Of a stretch of 64,000 bases of DNA, positions 1 to 12,439 are shown one piece after another (within the stretch, counting starts at the first letter, position 1; every line of letters starts with the position of its first letter). Origin of the DNA: Arcuatula senhousia (taxonomy: Eukaryota; Mollusca; Bivalvia; Mytilida; Mytilidae); the NCBI GenBank assembly GCA_963971305.1, contig OZ020317.1:20540001-20604000 (forward strand), given 5' to 3'. Position numbers and translations under genes: made by a program. Below the pieces are notes generated by a model that was not told the origin of the DNA, did no database searches, and saw only the letters and a list, made by a program, of their open reading frames with translations.

Positions 1-1401
1 AGGGGGGGGGCTATGATGAATTTGAAGTAATAGGCAGGATGCCAAACATCAGGAAATTGGAAGGCTGGACGGTGTTCTGATCTAAAAATGCAGGATGGTA
101 TTTTTGCCTGAAAAAGATTATGGTAAGTTTAAAAAAAGAAATAAAAAATGCGCGCAAAACAAAAATTCCAGGCTTCGATTTTTCAAAAATAAAAAGGCAG
201 GACGAAGAAAATATCCATAGCCCCTCCCCACTTAAAATCTAATTTTCGTTCTCTTACTGTTCAATTGTTGTTGTTTTCATCCAAAAAAACTTGATATTAA
301 ACAAGTAAATCTGTGAGCTCGTAAGAGATACGCCCGCTCCCAAATAATGCCTTGCGTTAAAAAGTATTCGGTAAAGTATAACAGGAGGTATACATAGAAT
401 GAAGTTATATAAAAAAGAGACATTTACGTCATACAGTTGCTAAGAAAATTACGGAAGGACGAACGAAAGAACAGACGGGTGGACAAGGGTAAAGCAGGAA
501 ACCCCCTCTTCTTCGAAGCGATGCCTGACTGACCTGGAAAGAGGAGGCCATTACAACTCATCATAATAAAGCTGTATACCTAATTTGAAATCAATTCCTT
601 CAGCAGATACCGTGAAATCTGTTACGACAAATTTTCCTATTTCTGACCCTTAAAATGTATAACTTCGCTAAGAAAACAGAGAGTAGATGCGCTACTGTCC
701 TGAAAAAGGGGGGGGGGGGGTTGGGGCACGGTACAACTCGCGGACGGACGGACAGACAAGGTAATTGCAATATAGCCCCCTCTCTTACAAGTGGGGGTAT
801 AATATTTTCAGATATTCAAAGACAAAAGACGGGAATTCCGCCGTGTTGGTCCAGTACCGGAGAATATGTATACCAAGTTTTTATTATACCCCCGCTTGTA
901 AATTGGGCGGGAGAATGTCACATTGGTACTTATTTGCTTCTTGTCCACAGTCTTTGTGACATTACGTAAATATGTACATTTAGTGTGTGGTTTTTTAATC
1001 ATATCTACACATATATTTATAAATGAGTATATTGCAAGGTGACACTCCAAATGTCGAAAGTCCGAAAGGGCAGAATCAAAACCAGTAAACACCAACAAGT
1101 GTTATTTTGACAACACTTATGTAATTGCGCTAAAGTTAATATCCAACTCGAACTGTAACTCGAACACTAACTCGAACTGTAACTCGAACTCGAGTAGTAA
1201 CTCGATTATTGCCATAAAAATCACTGTTTCGAGTTAGCTCAAATTTCAACTCGAACTCGAAAAATAACTCGAACTCTAACTCGAACTTTAACTCGAACTC
1301 GAGTCGTAACTCGAACTTTAACTCGAACTCTTACTCTGACTCGAACTCGAACTCGAACTCGATGATTACCTACACCCATTACATCACCCCATTTTAAATC
1401 A
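1..1401. other. 3' flank of IgSF-1, repeats only
   Basis: No gene is seen. The stretch at about 190-232 (aggcaggacg...tatccatagc) is an inverted copy of sequence near 45690-45760. A poly-G run lies at about 708-721. Positions 1041-1108 match, in reverse, the tail of the retroelement family seen at 4890-4950. Confidence 0.5.
1140..1365. repeat. CGAACT-type microsatellite
   Basis: Degenerate hexamer array built from AACTCGAACT with CTAACT and GTAACT variants. Translated on the minus strand it gives an Arg-Val run, which is a repeat artefact and not a protein. Confidence 0.85.
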
Positions 1402-1407
1402 TTTATT
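1402..1407 (-). promoter_or_regulatory. polyadenylation signal of IgSF-1
   Basis: AATAAA on the minus strand about 63 nt downstream of the IgSF-1 stop codon. Confidence 0.5.
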
Positions 1408-4400
1408 AGTATACTCCAACGGAACACGGCATTGATTGCCCAATGTCCTAGGATCATTTTCACATGGTCTCATTCTGGGAAGGAAATTTCAGCATACTCA
1501 GTTCTATTTTCTGCACCTCTTATATTGCGTGGGTTCATACTTTGTTCAGCTGCGTTCACAAAGTCGACTTCAACATATTGCAATGTTACTGCCTGAAATA
1601 AAAGTGAACAAATCATTCTTAAAACATGTCTTTTGGGACATACTCTGCACTTGTTTCAAACCTTTTGTCATAACCTTACACCTTTTGAGCTGTGTTTTTA
1701 CAGAGATTCTGACCTCACAATTCCTCATGCGTTAATTCATAATTATTGTGTTTTTTTTTTACTCCAAGACCCTTAGAAAGGAATGAATGAACTTCACGGA
1801 AGTTTGGCATCAGAAAACCTGGTTTTATAATACATAGATTTCATTTGAAAAGCCTATACCATGCAAGGTAAAAATGAAGTTTCTTGGTGCATACTAAACA
1901 CCAATAAAGCATCACTATGAACAACAAGTCGACATCTGTTTATTAAAAACAACCACTCACAACCAACTTCAAATAAAAGATACTCGATAGAACTTATTCA
2001 TGTCAAACTGGAGATAACTCGATTCATTTTCGATGGATTTTGAATCTGTACGTAAAATTACTCCATAAATCTATCATTCATTCTTGAAGAAGAGGGCTTG
2101 TTTTTTTTTATCAAGTGAGAAAATTTTGTCAGTGCCCTGTGCGTTTTAAAGGCGCTATAACAAAATGTTTTTTTTTTTTCATTTTTAACCATAAATCATT
2201 CTTCAGAATATTTTTTTTTGGAAAAAAACACCCCCCTCTTCAAGTTAAACGGTCGGTCATAAGTCATCTTTTGATATATCAAAGGTTGATTTTGTATCGT
2301 TATAACTATTATTATACTGGTTTTATAGTTTACTATGTGAATTTCAAAAATTGTGTAAACAGTTATAAAAAATAAAAAAGATATTATACCCTGTAAAAAA
2401 ATTAAGCGCAATCTATGAACATAGGGGGCATATAGTGATCAGGGTCCATTCGTTTGTCTGTCCGTCCGTTTCAAATGTTGCGAGATGCGGCATTTTGTCT
2501 TTTGGATATATTCTTCTTTTCCAAGAATTTAATCAACGCTTAAACCCCAGGTTTTGTAAGCAATTAATAATTACCAAGATATCCCGAAATTCTAACAAAA
2601 GTCTCAAATTTGATCAGCAAGCATTCCTAAAATCGTTTCTTTATTTTTATGAGGTAAGGAAACTTCTAAACAATACCATTGTCACAAGTGACCATTGTAC
2701 TTTCGTTAATAAGCAGTCTTAAGCTAAAGATATCTGTATACGTACATTTGTTTCTGGTATCTCCACGGCGGTACCATCAGAAGCAGCGGCTCTTGGATGA
2801 GGATGACCCTCTTCATTCCTTTGTACATTATTAACAGAGTAATAAATGACATTTTCAACCGGTTCGTTGAGACCTATACAAAAGAAATATAAAACGAGAA
2901 GTAAATGTAAAATTGGTTATATCTTAATATTTTTTATAATAAACGACAATGAAACACCATTGTGTCTATTGACGACAAAAGTCCGAAAGGTAAAAAACAA
3001 ACCAATTGAAACCATGACATCAACTCTACTATGGAACACGGCAGAGTATGCTGTTCATGCTTCATGCTCTAACATATCCGTCGGATTGCATGCCAACGAT
3101 TATGATTATAGAAGTTAATTCAGGTTACAAGACTTTCATAAGCACATATCTATTCTCATCTTAGAGATGGAAATCTCGACTTTTGTACGAGCACTTGACG
3201 TCATATTTTATATTTTTAAACTACTTGGTCGACAGCCTCTGCTTTATTGACAAGTCCCGTACAGGTCGTACATTGTAAGACTTTTCTGACAAAAACTGTC
3301 AGGAGTGTGGTACCAGATGTAATAGAAAATATCGGTCATCAGACTTGTTTATCACGATTGATTTTTTCATTAATTTGTTTTAATAAATTTTCTGCTTGCA
3401 TGAATTCACAATTGTTTAAAACACACGGTTTCATTCATTATCATGTCCATAGTCGGTACTATTTTTTCTCCCTTTTCTCCCTCTCCGATCTTTTAGGGGG
3501 GAGGGGTATGGATACTTTTTTTCGATAATCTTTGGATATTTTAGACATATGCACAAACAAATTAGACGTTTCTGATCATCGACTTAGTTCTTTCAAATCT
3601 GGACACAACACTCTCTTTTATTTAATTCAGATAATGTATAACTGATTAGTACATTAAATTGCTAGCATACCTTCAACAACCATTAAGTCGTTGTTTTCTG
3701 TTGACTCTCTGCAACAAAAACGATACAAAGAGGCATAACATTGTTTGTAAATTATGTGAAACCATCTTTTGTGCTTTTTCAACACGTTTGTTTAAAAATA
3801 TGATTGTTATGTCAGAAAACTAGTAACCATTTATTTATAAACGTTAAGTATAGCGTTATTTCATTGAAAACTCAAGGGTTGTTGCCTCGGACTCTTTCGT
3901 TTACCCCCCCCCCCCCCCCCCCCCCGAAAAAAACAAAACACCAGAGCAACGAAAGGAGAGCACTACCCCATACATATAAACCCTATTGTTGAGTTCATAA
4001 ATAATATATAGATGTTGCCAAGGAAAAAGAGGTAGGAATTAAAACCACAATTGCAGTAAGCATTCTAGAGATGGAATATTAAAAATACGGTACTAGTACT
4101 ACAAAGAAATCATAAGGTGAGAAAGATTTAAAAACCTTGGACTTGGAAGCTGAATCGAAAGGATAGGAGGAAATAAAAAAATGCAGGCAAAAGATTACCA
4201 TTAATCATGTGGAGGACCTCTGTTTTTGTTTTAGGTGCCACCAGGCATCAAGAACATTAAGGAACATGAAGCTGGTAAGTACTCGAAGTTTTAAAAAGAT
4301 AAAGGACACAACGGATTCTAGGAAGTCTGCTTCATATTTAGATCTACATCTCGAAATTGACTCTCAAGGAAGACTTTCAACAAGGCTCTATGACAAACGT

Positions 4401-7400
4401 GATGACTTCAACTTTCCAATCGTCAACTTTCCCTTCTTGAGTCGCAACATTCCGTCCGCTCCAGCTTATGGAGTTTACGTATCTCAACTGATTCGTTACT
4501 CCAGAGCGTGTGGGACTTACACCGATTTCCTTAGCAGAGCGACACGTCTGACGCAAAAATTGCCCACACAGGGTTATGTTGCTCCTCAGTTGCTCTCTCT
4601 ACTCAAGAAATTTTACGGAAGACATCATGCACTTATAGACAAATATGGGATTTCGATCTCTCAGATGAGTGCAGATGTTGGTTTGTCATAGGCTTTTGTT
4701 TTGTTTTCCTTTACCGGATTTGACACGCCGAATGGACTATTGGCAACGCGACGGGTCTGCTATAGCAAGCAAAAACTGCTTACTCTTCCGGAGCACATGA
4801 GTTCACTCTTGTTTCGACTGGAGTTCGCGTTGTTGATTGATATTCAGTTATTTTGTGTTTTACATGTTGTCTGTTTTTGTCCCGTTCTTGTTGGTGTTTA
4901 CTGATTTTGTCTCTGCCCTTTCGAACTTTTGACATTCGGAAACCCCATTGGTACCTCTGCTTCTTTGAAACCATTTTTTTCAGTATGAATAAGAATGTTA
5001 AAGTAAGTTTAAGCAGAAACGCAAATGCACGAGTAAATCAAAACAATCATATTAGAAGTATATACAGATAGAAACCAAACTAGAGACATTATATAATGAA
5101 ATAGGTTGGGAAACACTGGCTAATAGAAGACTCAAGCGTCGTCTTAATTTATTTTACAAAATACAAAATCAAGAGGCTCCGAACTATTTGAGTAATCTTA
5201 TTCCTCCAAAAGTTCAGAGTCTTAGTGCGTACCCTTTGCGTAATGGTGAAGACATAGTACTTCCTTTTTGTAGACTTTCAGTAACAAACAACTCTTTCAT
5301 TCCTAATACCATTAGACACTGGAACAATCTTGATACTTCTATTCGAAACTCACCTACCATAAGGGAGTTTAAGAATGCTTTAAAGGAGACTGGTTTGACC
5401 AACGGTGACGTGCCAAGACACTTTTCCTATGGCCCAAGGAAATTAAATATTATTCTCACTCAGCTGAGATGTTCGGCTTCGTTCTTAAACAACGACTTGT
5501 ACAAAGCAAATCTTGTACCTACTCCTTCTTGTAGATGTGGATTTCCAATAGAAGATGCGAATCATTTCTTCTTAGTATGTCCTTTATATCGTGATTATAG
5601 AGCTGAATTTTTAAATAGATTAAACTGGCTTCAATATCCTACAAGTGTTGCAATACTGACCCAAGGGGATCTGAATCTTTCCTATGACGAAAATATTCTT
5701 ATTTTCAGAGAGGTATTCGATTTCATAAAGAGATCCGCTCGGTTTAATATTACTTAAATAATTTCTTGGTAGACAAAAGCAAGTCAGCACTTTCCTCCTT
5801 CCCCCTCCCCCTACTATACTTTAGTGTTAAACTCATATATTATTTCATGCACGTTCTTGTACCTTGTGTTATTATTTAATGTATTATTTTGTATTGCGGA
5901 GAGGACGTCCTAAGTATGCATTTACTTGTGTCCAATCCATTTTGTATAATTGACAAATAAAATACGTTTAAACTAAACAGATAGAAAATCATAAAGCTCC
6001 TGAAAATAAGTTACCTCAATTCATTCCTCAAAAGTCTTACAGCTGGAAAAAATGCAAAATTAATTGAACAGAACTAAAAGAAAAACATAGCATACTTTTT
6101 TTTTGCAAAAGTCAGACCTAAGAACGATATGAAAAAAAAATTGTGTAAAATAATTTTTATTAATCTATGAAAAAAAGGTACATCGCGTTTTTTCTTTTGA
6201 AATGCCTATACCAAAAAAATAAAGGGATCTAGTAAATCCATCATTCTCTTGGTGTTTTTTGTTTTGTTTCTAATGTCAACAGTGAGCTTGATAAAATAAC
6301 CGTGAAGGATACGCCATTACGTAACACTCTTGTTGTTATTTTCATTGCTAAAAGATGTCATATTATGTCCCGTCATACAAAGTTGCTAGGTATTAATCTG
6401 TATCCCCGATTGGTTTGGTATCTATCCGTCTGTACGTAAATAACATTTTCTGGTTGAAAGCTTAACTGAACAAAGCTTCGACATACATTTGTATTTAATT
6501 TAAACATTGCACATCTGAACAATAAATCATAATTGAGAAAAAGTTCGATTTTTAAAGCAAAATCCGATTTTAATTCATTTTGTTATAATTGAAGACCACA
6601 AAAACGAATTCAAAAACGTACCAGTTAGGGTAATACCAAAAAGAGCAAAAATGGCCAACACTGATATGCCTATAATTATTTCTATTTTCAATATAAAGCT
6701 GGGTGGTTCTTTTCTAATGCCTGTAAAAATGAAAAGGTAATATATGGGAATTAACTAATAATTATTTCTTTTATCACTTTTCATTGGTGAGTGCAGGAAA
6801 GTAGTCCTCTTGTAAAAGAATAAAGATATCATTAATTAATAATGTAACAATTTCAACTGATTTTTTACATCAGTCATAAGATGTTTCTTATCTAAGCAGT
6901 AACTGCGAGTGTTCTCAAGAGAGTTCCTCTATGTCTCGTTTTTTGTTGTCTTTTTGTCTAAGGTAATTTAACTTTTTATCGATTTGACTTTTGTACATTT
7001 CATTGCTTTATTCAAGATGAACAATAGGGGGAATTTTGAGCCCCAAAACTAGTTTATCCCTGCTGCATCTTTTATGTGCCAGTTTTAAGCCAGAAATCTT
7101 TTTTAAAGCCCATGGTTGTCTTTGTCCTCTTTACGTTTATTGTTCTATGCCCAGAAATGGAAATTTTGCTAATAATTTAAGGATTGTTATTGAACCTGTC
7201 ACATTATATTTTTAAAATTTGGCCTAAGCAAGACGGTGAGGAGCGCACGCTGATCGCGTTGAAGACTGCTGGCCGTTTCAATTATCGTTGCATTGGTTGT
7301 TGTGCTGATACTTATTTCCCATATCGTTATCGATTTTCAAAATTCCGCATATTCTATGTAATTCATTTTGTCCAAAAGACGTTACAATACATTAACCAGT

Positions 7401-10400
7401 ATCAGTGTTTAATAAAAAAAATTTAAAGGTGAAAAATACTACTAGTATTTTATAATCATAATTTTTGAACTGATGAAAACTCTAGTAAAAAAATATCATC
7501 TTACCATGTATAATATCGCTGTCGGCCGGCAAGAATTCAACAATTGCAGACGATCGGACAAAGTCGAAGCAAGTCATATTTAGATGAGAAGAGAGGTCAT
7601 CTTTGCTTTTATTCACGAACATAAAAACAACTTGCATGTCTTCTACTGAGGAGTCGGACTGTAGAAACTCAGAAATATTCAACGTTTTTCTCACAAAAGT
7701 TGTATTTTCTTGACGAAAATTTTGTGAAAAGTTATGGTCTTTCATTTCATGGATTTTTATTTGGGTCCCCTTCTTCATAAGATTATTGAAATTTTTCATA
7801 ATCAAAACAACACCTAAAAAATAAATTAAAATTAAAACCCCAACATCTGCTCTGAAACAACCGTGCTCAAATGTAAATATCTTATAAAGTAGTGAGTGAG
7901 TGAGGTAGTGAGTGAAAATGTGTGAATGAACGAAGCAAAGAGTTACCATCGGTGTATTTGAATATCAAAAGTCCTAAAGACTTAAAATCAGTTAACACGG
8001 ACGAGAACATTACGACGAACCAGACAAAACACAAACAACCCAGTTACTTCTATTTCAACGTACACGAGATCCTTTCGACCTTACATCAACGTTCTTTAGA
8101 ACCTTTTTCTTACCTACATGTATAGATATCAGTATTAACTTGCTATTCCCATCGTGGCAGATAAGAAATCCTTCTTGTAGTCCTTCCCCTCCTGTCTGTG
8201 ACCCTTTTAGGGTTGGAGAAAAGTGGATATCATTACCTACATTTATATAAAATATGATACTGAAGTCACATACTCATAGTTCAGGTTAATAGCTAAAATG
8301 ATGTCTGACCACCCATAGAAATATAAATTCAACGTTTTTCATTTGCTTGACAGTCTCAGTAGAAACATTTATTTTATGACATTTTAACCTTTATTTGCAC
8401 TAGTGCAATATAGAGATTATTTGACACCTTTTGATTATGTTGCTTAAACACACAGAAATATCAAGAATGAAAAATGCTTTGAAACCCGGTAAATTCGTTA
8501 GAGCCAAAAGTACATGTATTGTCTATCGATGGTTTGAAGTCCAGTTACCTAAAAGGCCAACCTCCTAAAATATCGTTATTATATCTGTTCTGTCTGAATT
8601 CAAAATTGACGAAAAATATCTACGAACATCATAATGGTTTTGAACCGTTTCTTTACCCTTTCTGTCCATCACGACACTTTTTAAATCGCTTCCCATATCG
8701 TTCAAGACGTGGCATGATATTTCTGCTGTGTTGAGGATGTCAACTTGATGACTGCAGACACTTGTTACCATCTCAGATTCATCCGCGATAACTTTTCCGC
8801 CATTATTGGTAAGATATATGTCGGTAGGCAAGGGAAAACTGTCTGCGTGGCAGCATAGTGTCTTGTCCTGTCTCAGAGGGTCTTTTATTGTGTAGGAGAT
8901 TAAATTAATAACCGGTTCAACTGGAAATAGACATAAAATATGTTGTAGCAGCACAGCAATACGTGTGAAATAGTATACATATAGAGTCGTTTTAATATTT
9001 CCTTCCTCCGTAGGCCGAATCGCCCATTGCGAACCAATCATATTCAAAGTAATTTTTACACGCGCTACGTATTGATTGATTGTACCTTTGAATGAACTAC
9101 TGTATCATCCAGGAATAGTGATTTTTTTGATAAAATCGAGTTTGTGATTGGACAGTTTTAGATCGTAACTAGCGACAGATGTGTTACAATGAGGTATTAA
9201 ATAAAAGTCGTGGTAAAATTTCTCACATGCTTACATGTAGGTATTTAAAAATTTTTCATAGTCAAACTTTTGAAAGTTACAAAAATAAAATTGAGAAGGT
9301 ATTATTGCAACGACCCTAACAGTCTCAATCGAAAGAGACGCAGATGCTCTCACAATTTACCAAACGTCTTTGTTTTGATACGAATTATATTGTAAGTTGC
9401 AAAAGGGGCACTCATATATTTTGGTTGATGATCGCTGTTCGGTTGATCTCCTGTTGTCTGTGTCTCCTTGTTGTTCTTGTTTGTTTTGAAAAAAAAATGT
9501 TTTTAACCTTTCGAACTTTTTGAATTCGACTTCGTGACTTCCTAGAAAATACATCATGGGTTGTGTTAGAGCTCACCATATATGTTAAAATAAAATGCGC
9601 TTAAGAGGCTGTCCATTTAAAAATCTGACAAAAAGCCTACAGAACATGGCACATGAAAAATTTTATCCCAGCAAATTTATTGTTTTAATGTATTGTTGGA
9701 CTCATATGTAGAACAAAAATCATCAGGATTCGTTCAAAAGCAACATGAATGACTTGTGATTCAGCCTTAAAGTTCATGAACAAAGCAACCAAATTTTGCA
9801 AATATGCAAGAGTTATCTCCCTTTTTCTGCATATTTTCAATGCATTCTATATAAATTATATATAAGTTATCACTTCAATTAACCAAAAATCTGCATTTGT
9901 TTTGGAGAATGGATGTTAACCTGATGTAAAATCAACGAAAATTTTTGAAAAACAAAATTTGTCATGTGCCAGCTATTGCCTGGGTTTTGCTTGGACAGCC
10001 TCTTAACGTGTTTCTTTTTGTTTTAGAACAATTAGAATGGGAGACTTGCGAAGGTCGTATTTTTTTTTAGAAGTTATCATCATCGGTAGCATTTGAATCA
10101 AATGTAGACAACACTAGCGTCTTCACAAAGTACTTGTGTTTTCTTTTACATTTTTAACTATATGCGCTAACCCAAAATTAAAGTCTTATGCTTACATTTA
10201 ATATAAAGCTGGACGCTTCTATTTTTTGTCATATTCTTATAATTGGTATTAGTCAATTCACACCGAAACATAGCAAGGTGATCACTTCTCATTGGAACAA
10301 ATTCGTAGGTTACATTTCCTCTCGTGGTCTTGAGCACTTTGTTCCCCCTAAGTAACGTCATATGGTCTTCCTTGCTTTTCTTGTTTATCAAACATTCTAA

Positions 10401-11172
10401 TGTAATAGTTTTGTGCTCTTCTCCGCATATCGTCCCGTTTAGCTCGTTGGGAATTAAAATTTCAGATCCAATAACTGTGACTGTGAAAAGAGTTGTAGGC
10501 AAATTGACAAAACATACATGTATACAACCGGAACCGGAACAAAACAGACTAAACAAAACCGAAAAAAAAAGTACTGCAGCACAACGTGGTTTGTAGAATC
10601 GCACTGACGTTCAACTTACTAGTTTTTTAACGTTAGAGTTCTTTGTTGTTTGTTGTTTGGGTGCGTTCGTGTATCTTTTTCAAGTTTTTTTGTGTAATTG
10701 TGCTTGGTTTGGTAGTTTTTTTCATTCTTTTTCTTATAGTGTCTGAATTGTTTATATTTGATTCAAGTGCCTTTTAGGTATTATTTCCTACTCTCTTCCA
10801 AACTTTATATGGTAGTAGAAACCTTATTGGCATGTTTTTAAAACATGCTTTAGAAATTGAGGAGCTGATAGAACCTAGAACAAAAATTACAAATATCACA
10901 AAATATGAAAAGACTTCATGTCAAATCCTAGAATTATTTGTATTATTCCTTTTAAGAACATTAATACATAGTTTAGCCTCTTCTAAATAAAAACTGTAAA
11001 CAAGTCAGACGCATCGACCATTAAAATCTTCAAAACACTAGTTCAACCAAATATATATGAATGTAAATGATACAAAAAATGTAACATTTAATGAATGTTT
11101 AAGCTGTTTATTTATCTTACCCAAGCATATACAGCTAGTTAGCAAAGTAAATACTTGTTCTAAATTCTCCAT
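1402..11172 (-). CDS. IgSF-1: three-Ig membrane receptor with ITIM/ITSM-type tail
   Basis: Nine coding exons join in frame: 11172-11121, 10480-10196, 8920-8657, 7813-7505, 6720-6622, 6042-6015, 3708-3671, 2873-2746 and 1592-1470, with GT-AG signals at every junction. The predicted protein is 441 aa: signal peptide (about 1-18), three exon-encoded Ig-like domains (to about residue 303), a membrane span (about 314-334), then about 105 cytoplasmic residues. Junctions up to the membrane exon are all phase 1, as is usual for Ig-domain exons; the tail exons run 1-2, 2-1, 1-0. Two ITIM-like motifs (VIYYSV at Tyr369, LQYVEV at Tyr407) and an ITSM-like motif (TEYAEI at Tyr434) suggest recruitment of SH2-domain phosphatases at the cell surface. 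It heads a tandem cluster with two short-tailed relatives. The ligand is unknown. The exon chain is seen; inhibitory function is inference. Confidence 0.75.
1470..1592 (-). CDS. IgSF-1 exon 9, terminal tail with ITIM and ITSM-like motifs
   Basis: The exon begins after TTTATTTCAG in phase 0 and ends at TGA (1472-1470). It encodes 40 residues with LQYVEVDF near the start and TEYAEISF just before the end. The spacing and sequences resemble the tyrosine motifs of vertebrate CEACAM, Siglec and SLAM-type tails; whether this is homology or convergence cannot be told here. Confidence 0.7.
   Translation of the reverse strand, partial: AVTLQYVEVDFVNAAEQSMNPRNIRGAENRTEYAEISFPE
2746..2873 (-). CDS. IgSF-1 exon 8, cytoplasmic tail with ITIM-like motif
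   Basis: The acceptor is TTTGTATAG and the donor GTACGT, phase 1 to 0. It encodes a polar tail with VIYYSV, matching the [ILVS]-x-Y-x-x-[ILV] ITIM pattern, and an Ala/Pro-rich linker. Confidence 0.65.
3671..3708 (-). CDS. IgSF-1 exon 7, 38-nt cytoplasmic microexon
   Basis: It lies between a TTGTTGCAG acceptor and a GTATGC donor and encodes an acidic segment, RESTENNDLMVVE. Its entry phase (2) and exit phase (1) are exactly those needed to join exon 6 to exon 8, which is the main support for such a short exon. Confidence 0.55.
4209..4960 (+). pseudogene. Penelope-like retroelement fragment, RT C-terminal region plus 3' sequence
   Basis: An open stretch to 4691 encodes the pattern SASYLDLHLEI..RLSTRLYDKRDDFNFPIVNFPF and a following KFYGRHHALI block. 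I recognise this as the region downstream of the reverse transcriptase core in a widespread metazoan retroelement, most likely Penelope-like, but the clade is uncertain. The 5' part is missing. The noncoding stretch 4692-4960 recurs at 58340-58640 and, reversed, at 60470-60760, which defines a family 3' end. It lies in an intron of IgSF-1 in the opposite orientation. Confidence 0.6.
5065..5975 (+). pseudogene. 5'-truncated LINE, C-terminal end of ORF2
   Basis: From about 5080 the frame reads a C-terminal LINE domain: ETLANRRLKRRLNLFYKIQN, then RHWNNLD, then a zinc-knuckle-like CRCGFPIEDANHFFLVCPLY, ending at TAA 5755-5757. An AT-rich 3' UTR ends near GACAAATAAAATACG, holding an AATAAA. Truncation at the 5' end is typical of target-primed reverse transcription. 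It sits in intron 6 of IgSF-1, antisense to that gene. Confidence 0.7.
6015..6042 (-). CDS. IgSF-1 exon 6, 28-nt juxtamembrane microexon
   Basis: It follows TTTTTCCAG and ends before GTAACT, encoding AVRLLRNEL (phase 1 to 2). If the donor is not used the frame stops one codon later, giving a short tail like those of IgSF-2 and IgSF-3. Retained or skipped splicing here would therefore switch between tailless and signalling forms (inference). Confidence 0.55.
6622..6720 (-). CDS. IgSF-1 exon 5, transmembrane exon
   Basis: Thirty-three codons between a TTTTACAG acceptor and a GTACG donor. After a short stalk (GIRKEPPSF) a run of about 21 hydrophobic residues rich in Ile, Leu and Phe forms the membrane span. 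No charged residue lies inside the span. Confidence 0.75.
6840..7425 (+). repeat. dispersed repeat, copy 1 of a TTTAACCC(C)GCCACAT family
   Basis: Shares ordered blocks with 42320-42830 and 43230-43700: CATCAGT.GATA near the start, GTGTTCTCA.GAGTTCCT, then ACTAGTTTA.CCC and GTGCC..TTTAAGCCAG. No convincing coding capacity. It lies in IgSF-1 intron 4. Confidence 0.65.
7505..7813 (-). CDS. IgSF-1 exon 4, membrane-proximal domain 3
   Basis: The acceptor is TTTTTTAG, the donor GTAAGA (phase 1, 103 codons). Only one cysteine (LNMTCF) is visible, so this is a divergent Ig-like or stalk domain. It corresponds in position to the one-cysteine third domain of IgSF-2. Confidence 0.65.
8657..8920 (-). 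CDS. IgSF-1 exon 3, Cys-rich Ig-like domain 2
   Basis: The acceptor is ATTTCCAG, the donor GTAAAG (phase 1). The domain has a double cysteine (TLCC) and later TSVCSH and EISCHV, giving extra cysteines beyond the canonical pair. The same layout (LCC...CC...YTC) occurs in exon 2 of IgSF-2 and IgSF-3, so this domain is probably the shared one of the family. Confidence 0.7.
9605..10002. mobile_element. TTAA-flanked MITE
   Basis: GAGGCTGTCC at the left end is matched in reverse by GGACAGCCTC at the right end, and a TTAA tetranucleotide abuts both ends (9601-9604, 10003-10006). TTAA target duplications are typical of piggyBac and some Kolobok-type elements. The 398-bp interior is noncoding. It sits in IgSF-1 intron 2. 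Confidence 0.75.
10196..10480 (-). CDS. IgSF-1 exon 2, Ig-like domain 1
   Basis: The acceptor is TTTTCACAG and the donor GTAAGC; the exon is phase 1 to phase 1, 95 codons. It shows a B-strand cysteine (TLECLI) and an F-strand pattern (DHLAMFRCEL), the two cysteines of an Ig fold, but the C-strand tryptophan is not evident. Several Asn-X-Ser/Thr sites fit an extracellular domain. Confidence 0.75.
11121..11172 (-). CDS. IgSF-1 exon 1, signal peptide
   Basis: The ATG opens a short reading frame starting MENLEQVFTLL with a hydrophobic core and ending in a glycine codon split by a GTAAG donor (phase 1). The hydrophobic core is weaker than in IgSF-2, so an alternative first exon is possible. A nearby upstream ATG is in another frame and stops at once. 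Confidence 0.6.
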
Positions 11173-12439
11173 TTTGTCATCAGCTCTACAAATATGTTTC
11201 AGTTTTTAGTTTAAACAATAGAATTAGCGAAAATTATCATACGTTATTGATGTATGATTAATTGTTTTCTATCTAGTATTAAACACAAAAATTTACAAAA
11301 TCTGCATTGGACCTAAAATGTGTTTCAGTAGCTCTAATGACAAGGTTCACTCGACAATTTTGATTCACTGAAAATATTTTTAGAGCTTTGATCCTGATGA
11401 GCCTTAGGTCCACCATTTTGTTCTACTGTAGTTTTAGAGTTATTAACATCATTACATGTGATTTTTCCCGAATTTCAAATTCTCGCCACATGTTTGATGG
11501 CAAATCAGAAATCCGAACAAACATGTTACTAGAGCATCCATTTTAAGAGTGATTATATTTAATCGAGTCGTTCTATTGAAGATATGACCATTGCGATCTT
11601 CCATTTCTTAGTATATCTTTGCCTTGTTTTGTTTTTCTTCTTGGATATATGAGATCATTGATCATCCCAGTTCGGAAGTTTTGTTGTTACCTTTGTTTAA
11701 TAAGATAATCGATGGATGCCAAGTGACAGTCAAATCTCACATAGTCTTCTGTCAGTTAATCTAGAAAACATACTCTTACTACGTGTACATAGTTGTTTCG
11801 TTTAAGTACATTAAATACGTAATCTTCATTTGCTCGACATATAAACGTATACATGGTATACGTAATATGAAGTGGCCAAATAAAATATAAAAGTAAACTT
11901 ACAACAGCACCGTTGATGCTCTATACTCTTAAGGCATTAAACAATAAAATCAAAATTCAATTTTATTATAACATTTTATATATATAAACAATAGAAATAC
12001 TTCACAAATAGATTAATTATTGTTAAATAATAAACGAATATGAATTATTAATCTTCCTTGTACCATTCAGTCATAGAGATATTACCAAAAGTACTTAAAA
12101 TCACTAAGGCTATTGTTTCCTTTTCAAAGTGGTTGATGACCTTTATACAAGAGTCAAGTTATAAGTACCAGAGATATTTCACAAATTTGATTTTGGAATT
12201 TGTCGTTTCTCGAATTAAGTATTTCCAGGTAGTAACAAAAACGGATATTTCAAGCTAGAACCCATGATTTAGGGTATACATGTACCGTTGGTTTAATATC
12301 AAGCAGACCCTGTTTGAATCAAGAAAATTGCAAAAAACATGCCATCGTAAACCGTAGGATCCTGTTCTTGCCATGTTCGTTAAAATTGCTTTGATTTATA
12401 AATTTTGTATATATAGCCATTCAGAGGCAAATCATGAAA
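11173..12439. other. upstream region of IgSF-1, no gene seen
   Basis: AT-rich sequence without a supported ORF. It should hold the IgSF-1 promoter and any untranslated exon; an acceptor-like ATTTGTAG lies just upstream of the start codon at about 11188. No TATA box is claimed. Confidence 0.4.

Noticed and set aside
1239..1463. Arg-Val repeat protein on the minus strand
   Set aside because: It is only the translation of the CGAACT microsatellite.
10167..10604. An alternative IgSF-1 start with a signal-like peptide contiguous with Ig domain 1
   Set aside because: The first codon is GTG, not ATG, and the stretch contains a polypyrimidine tract ending in CAG, so it is read better as intron.
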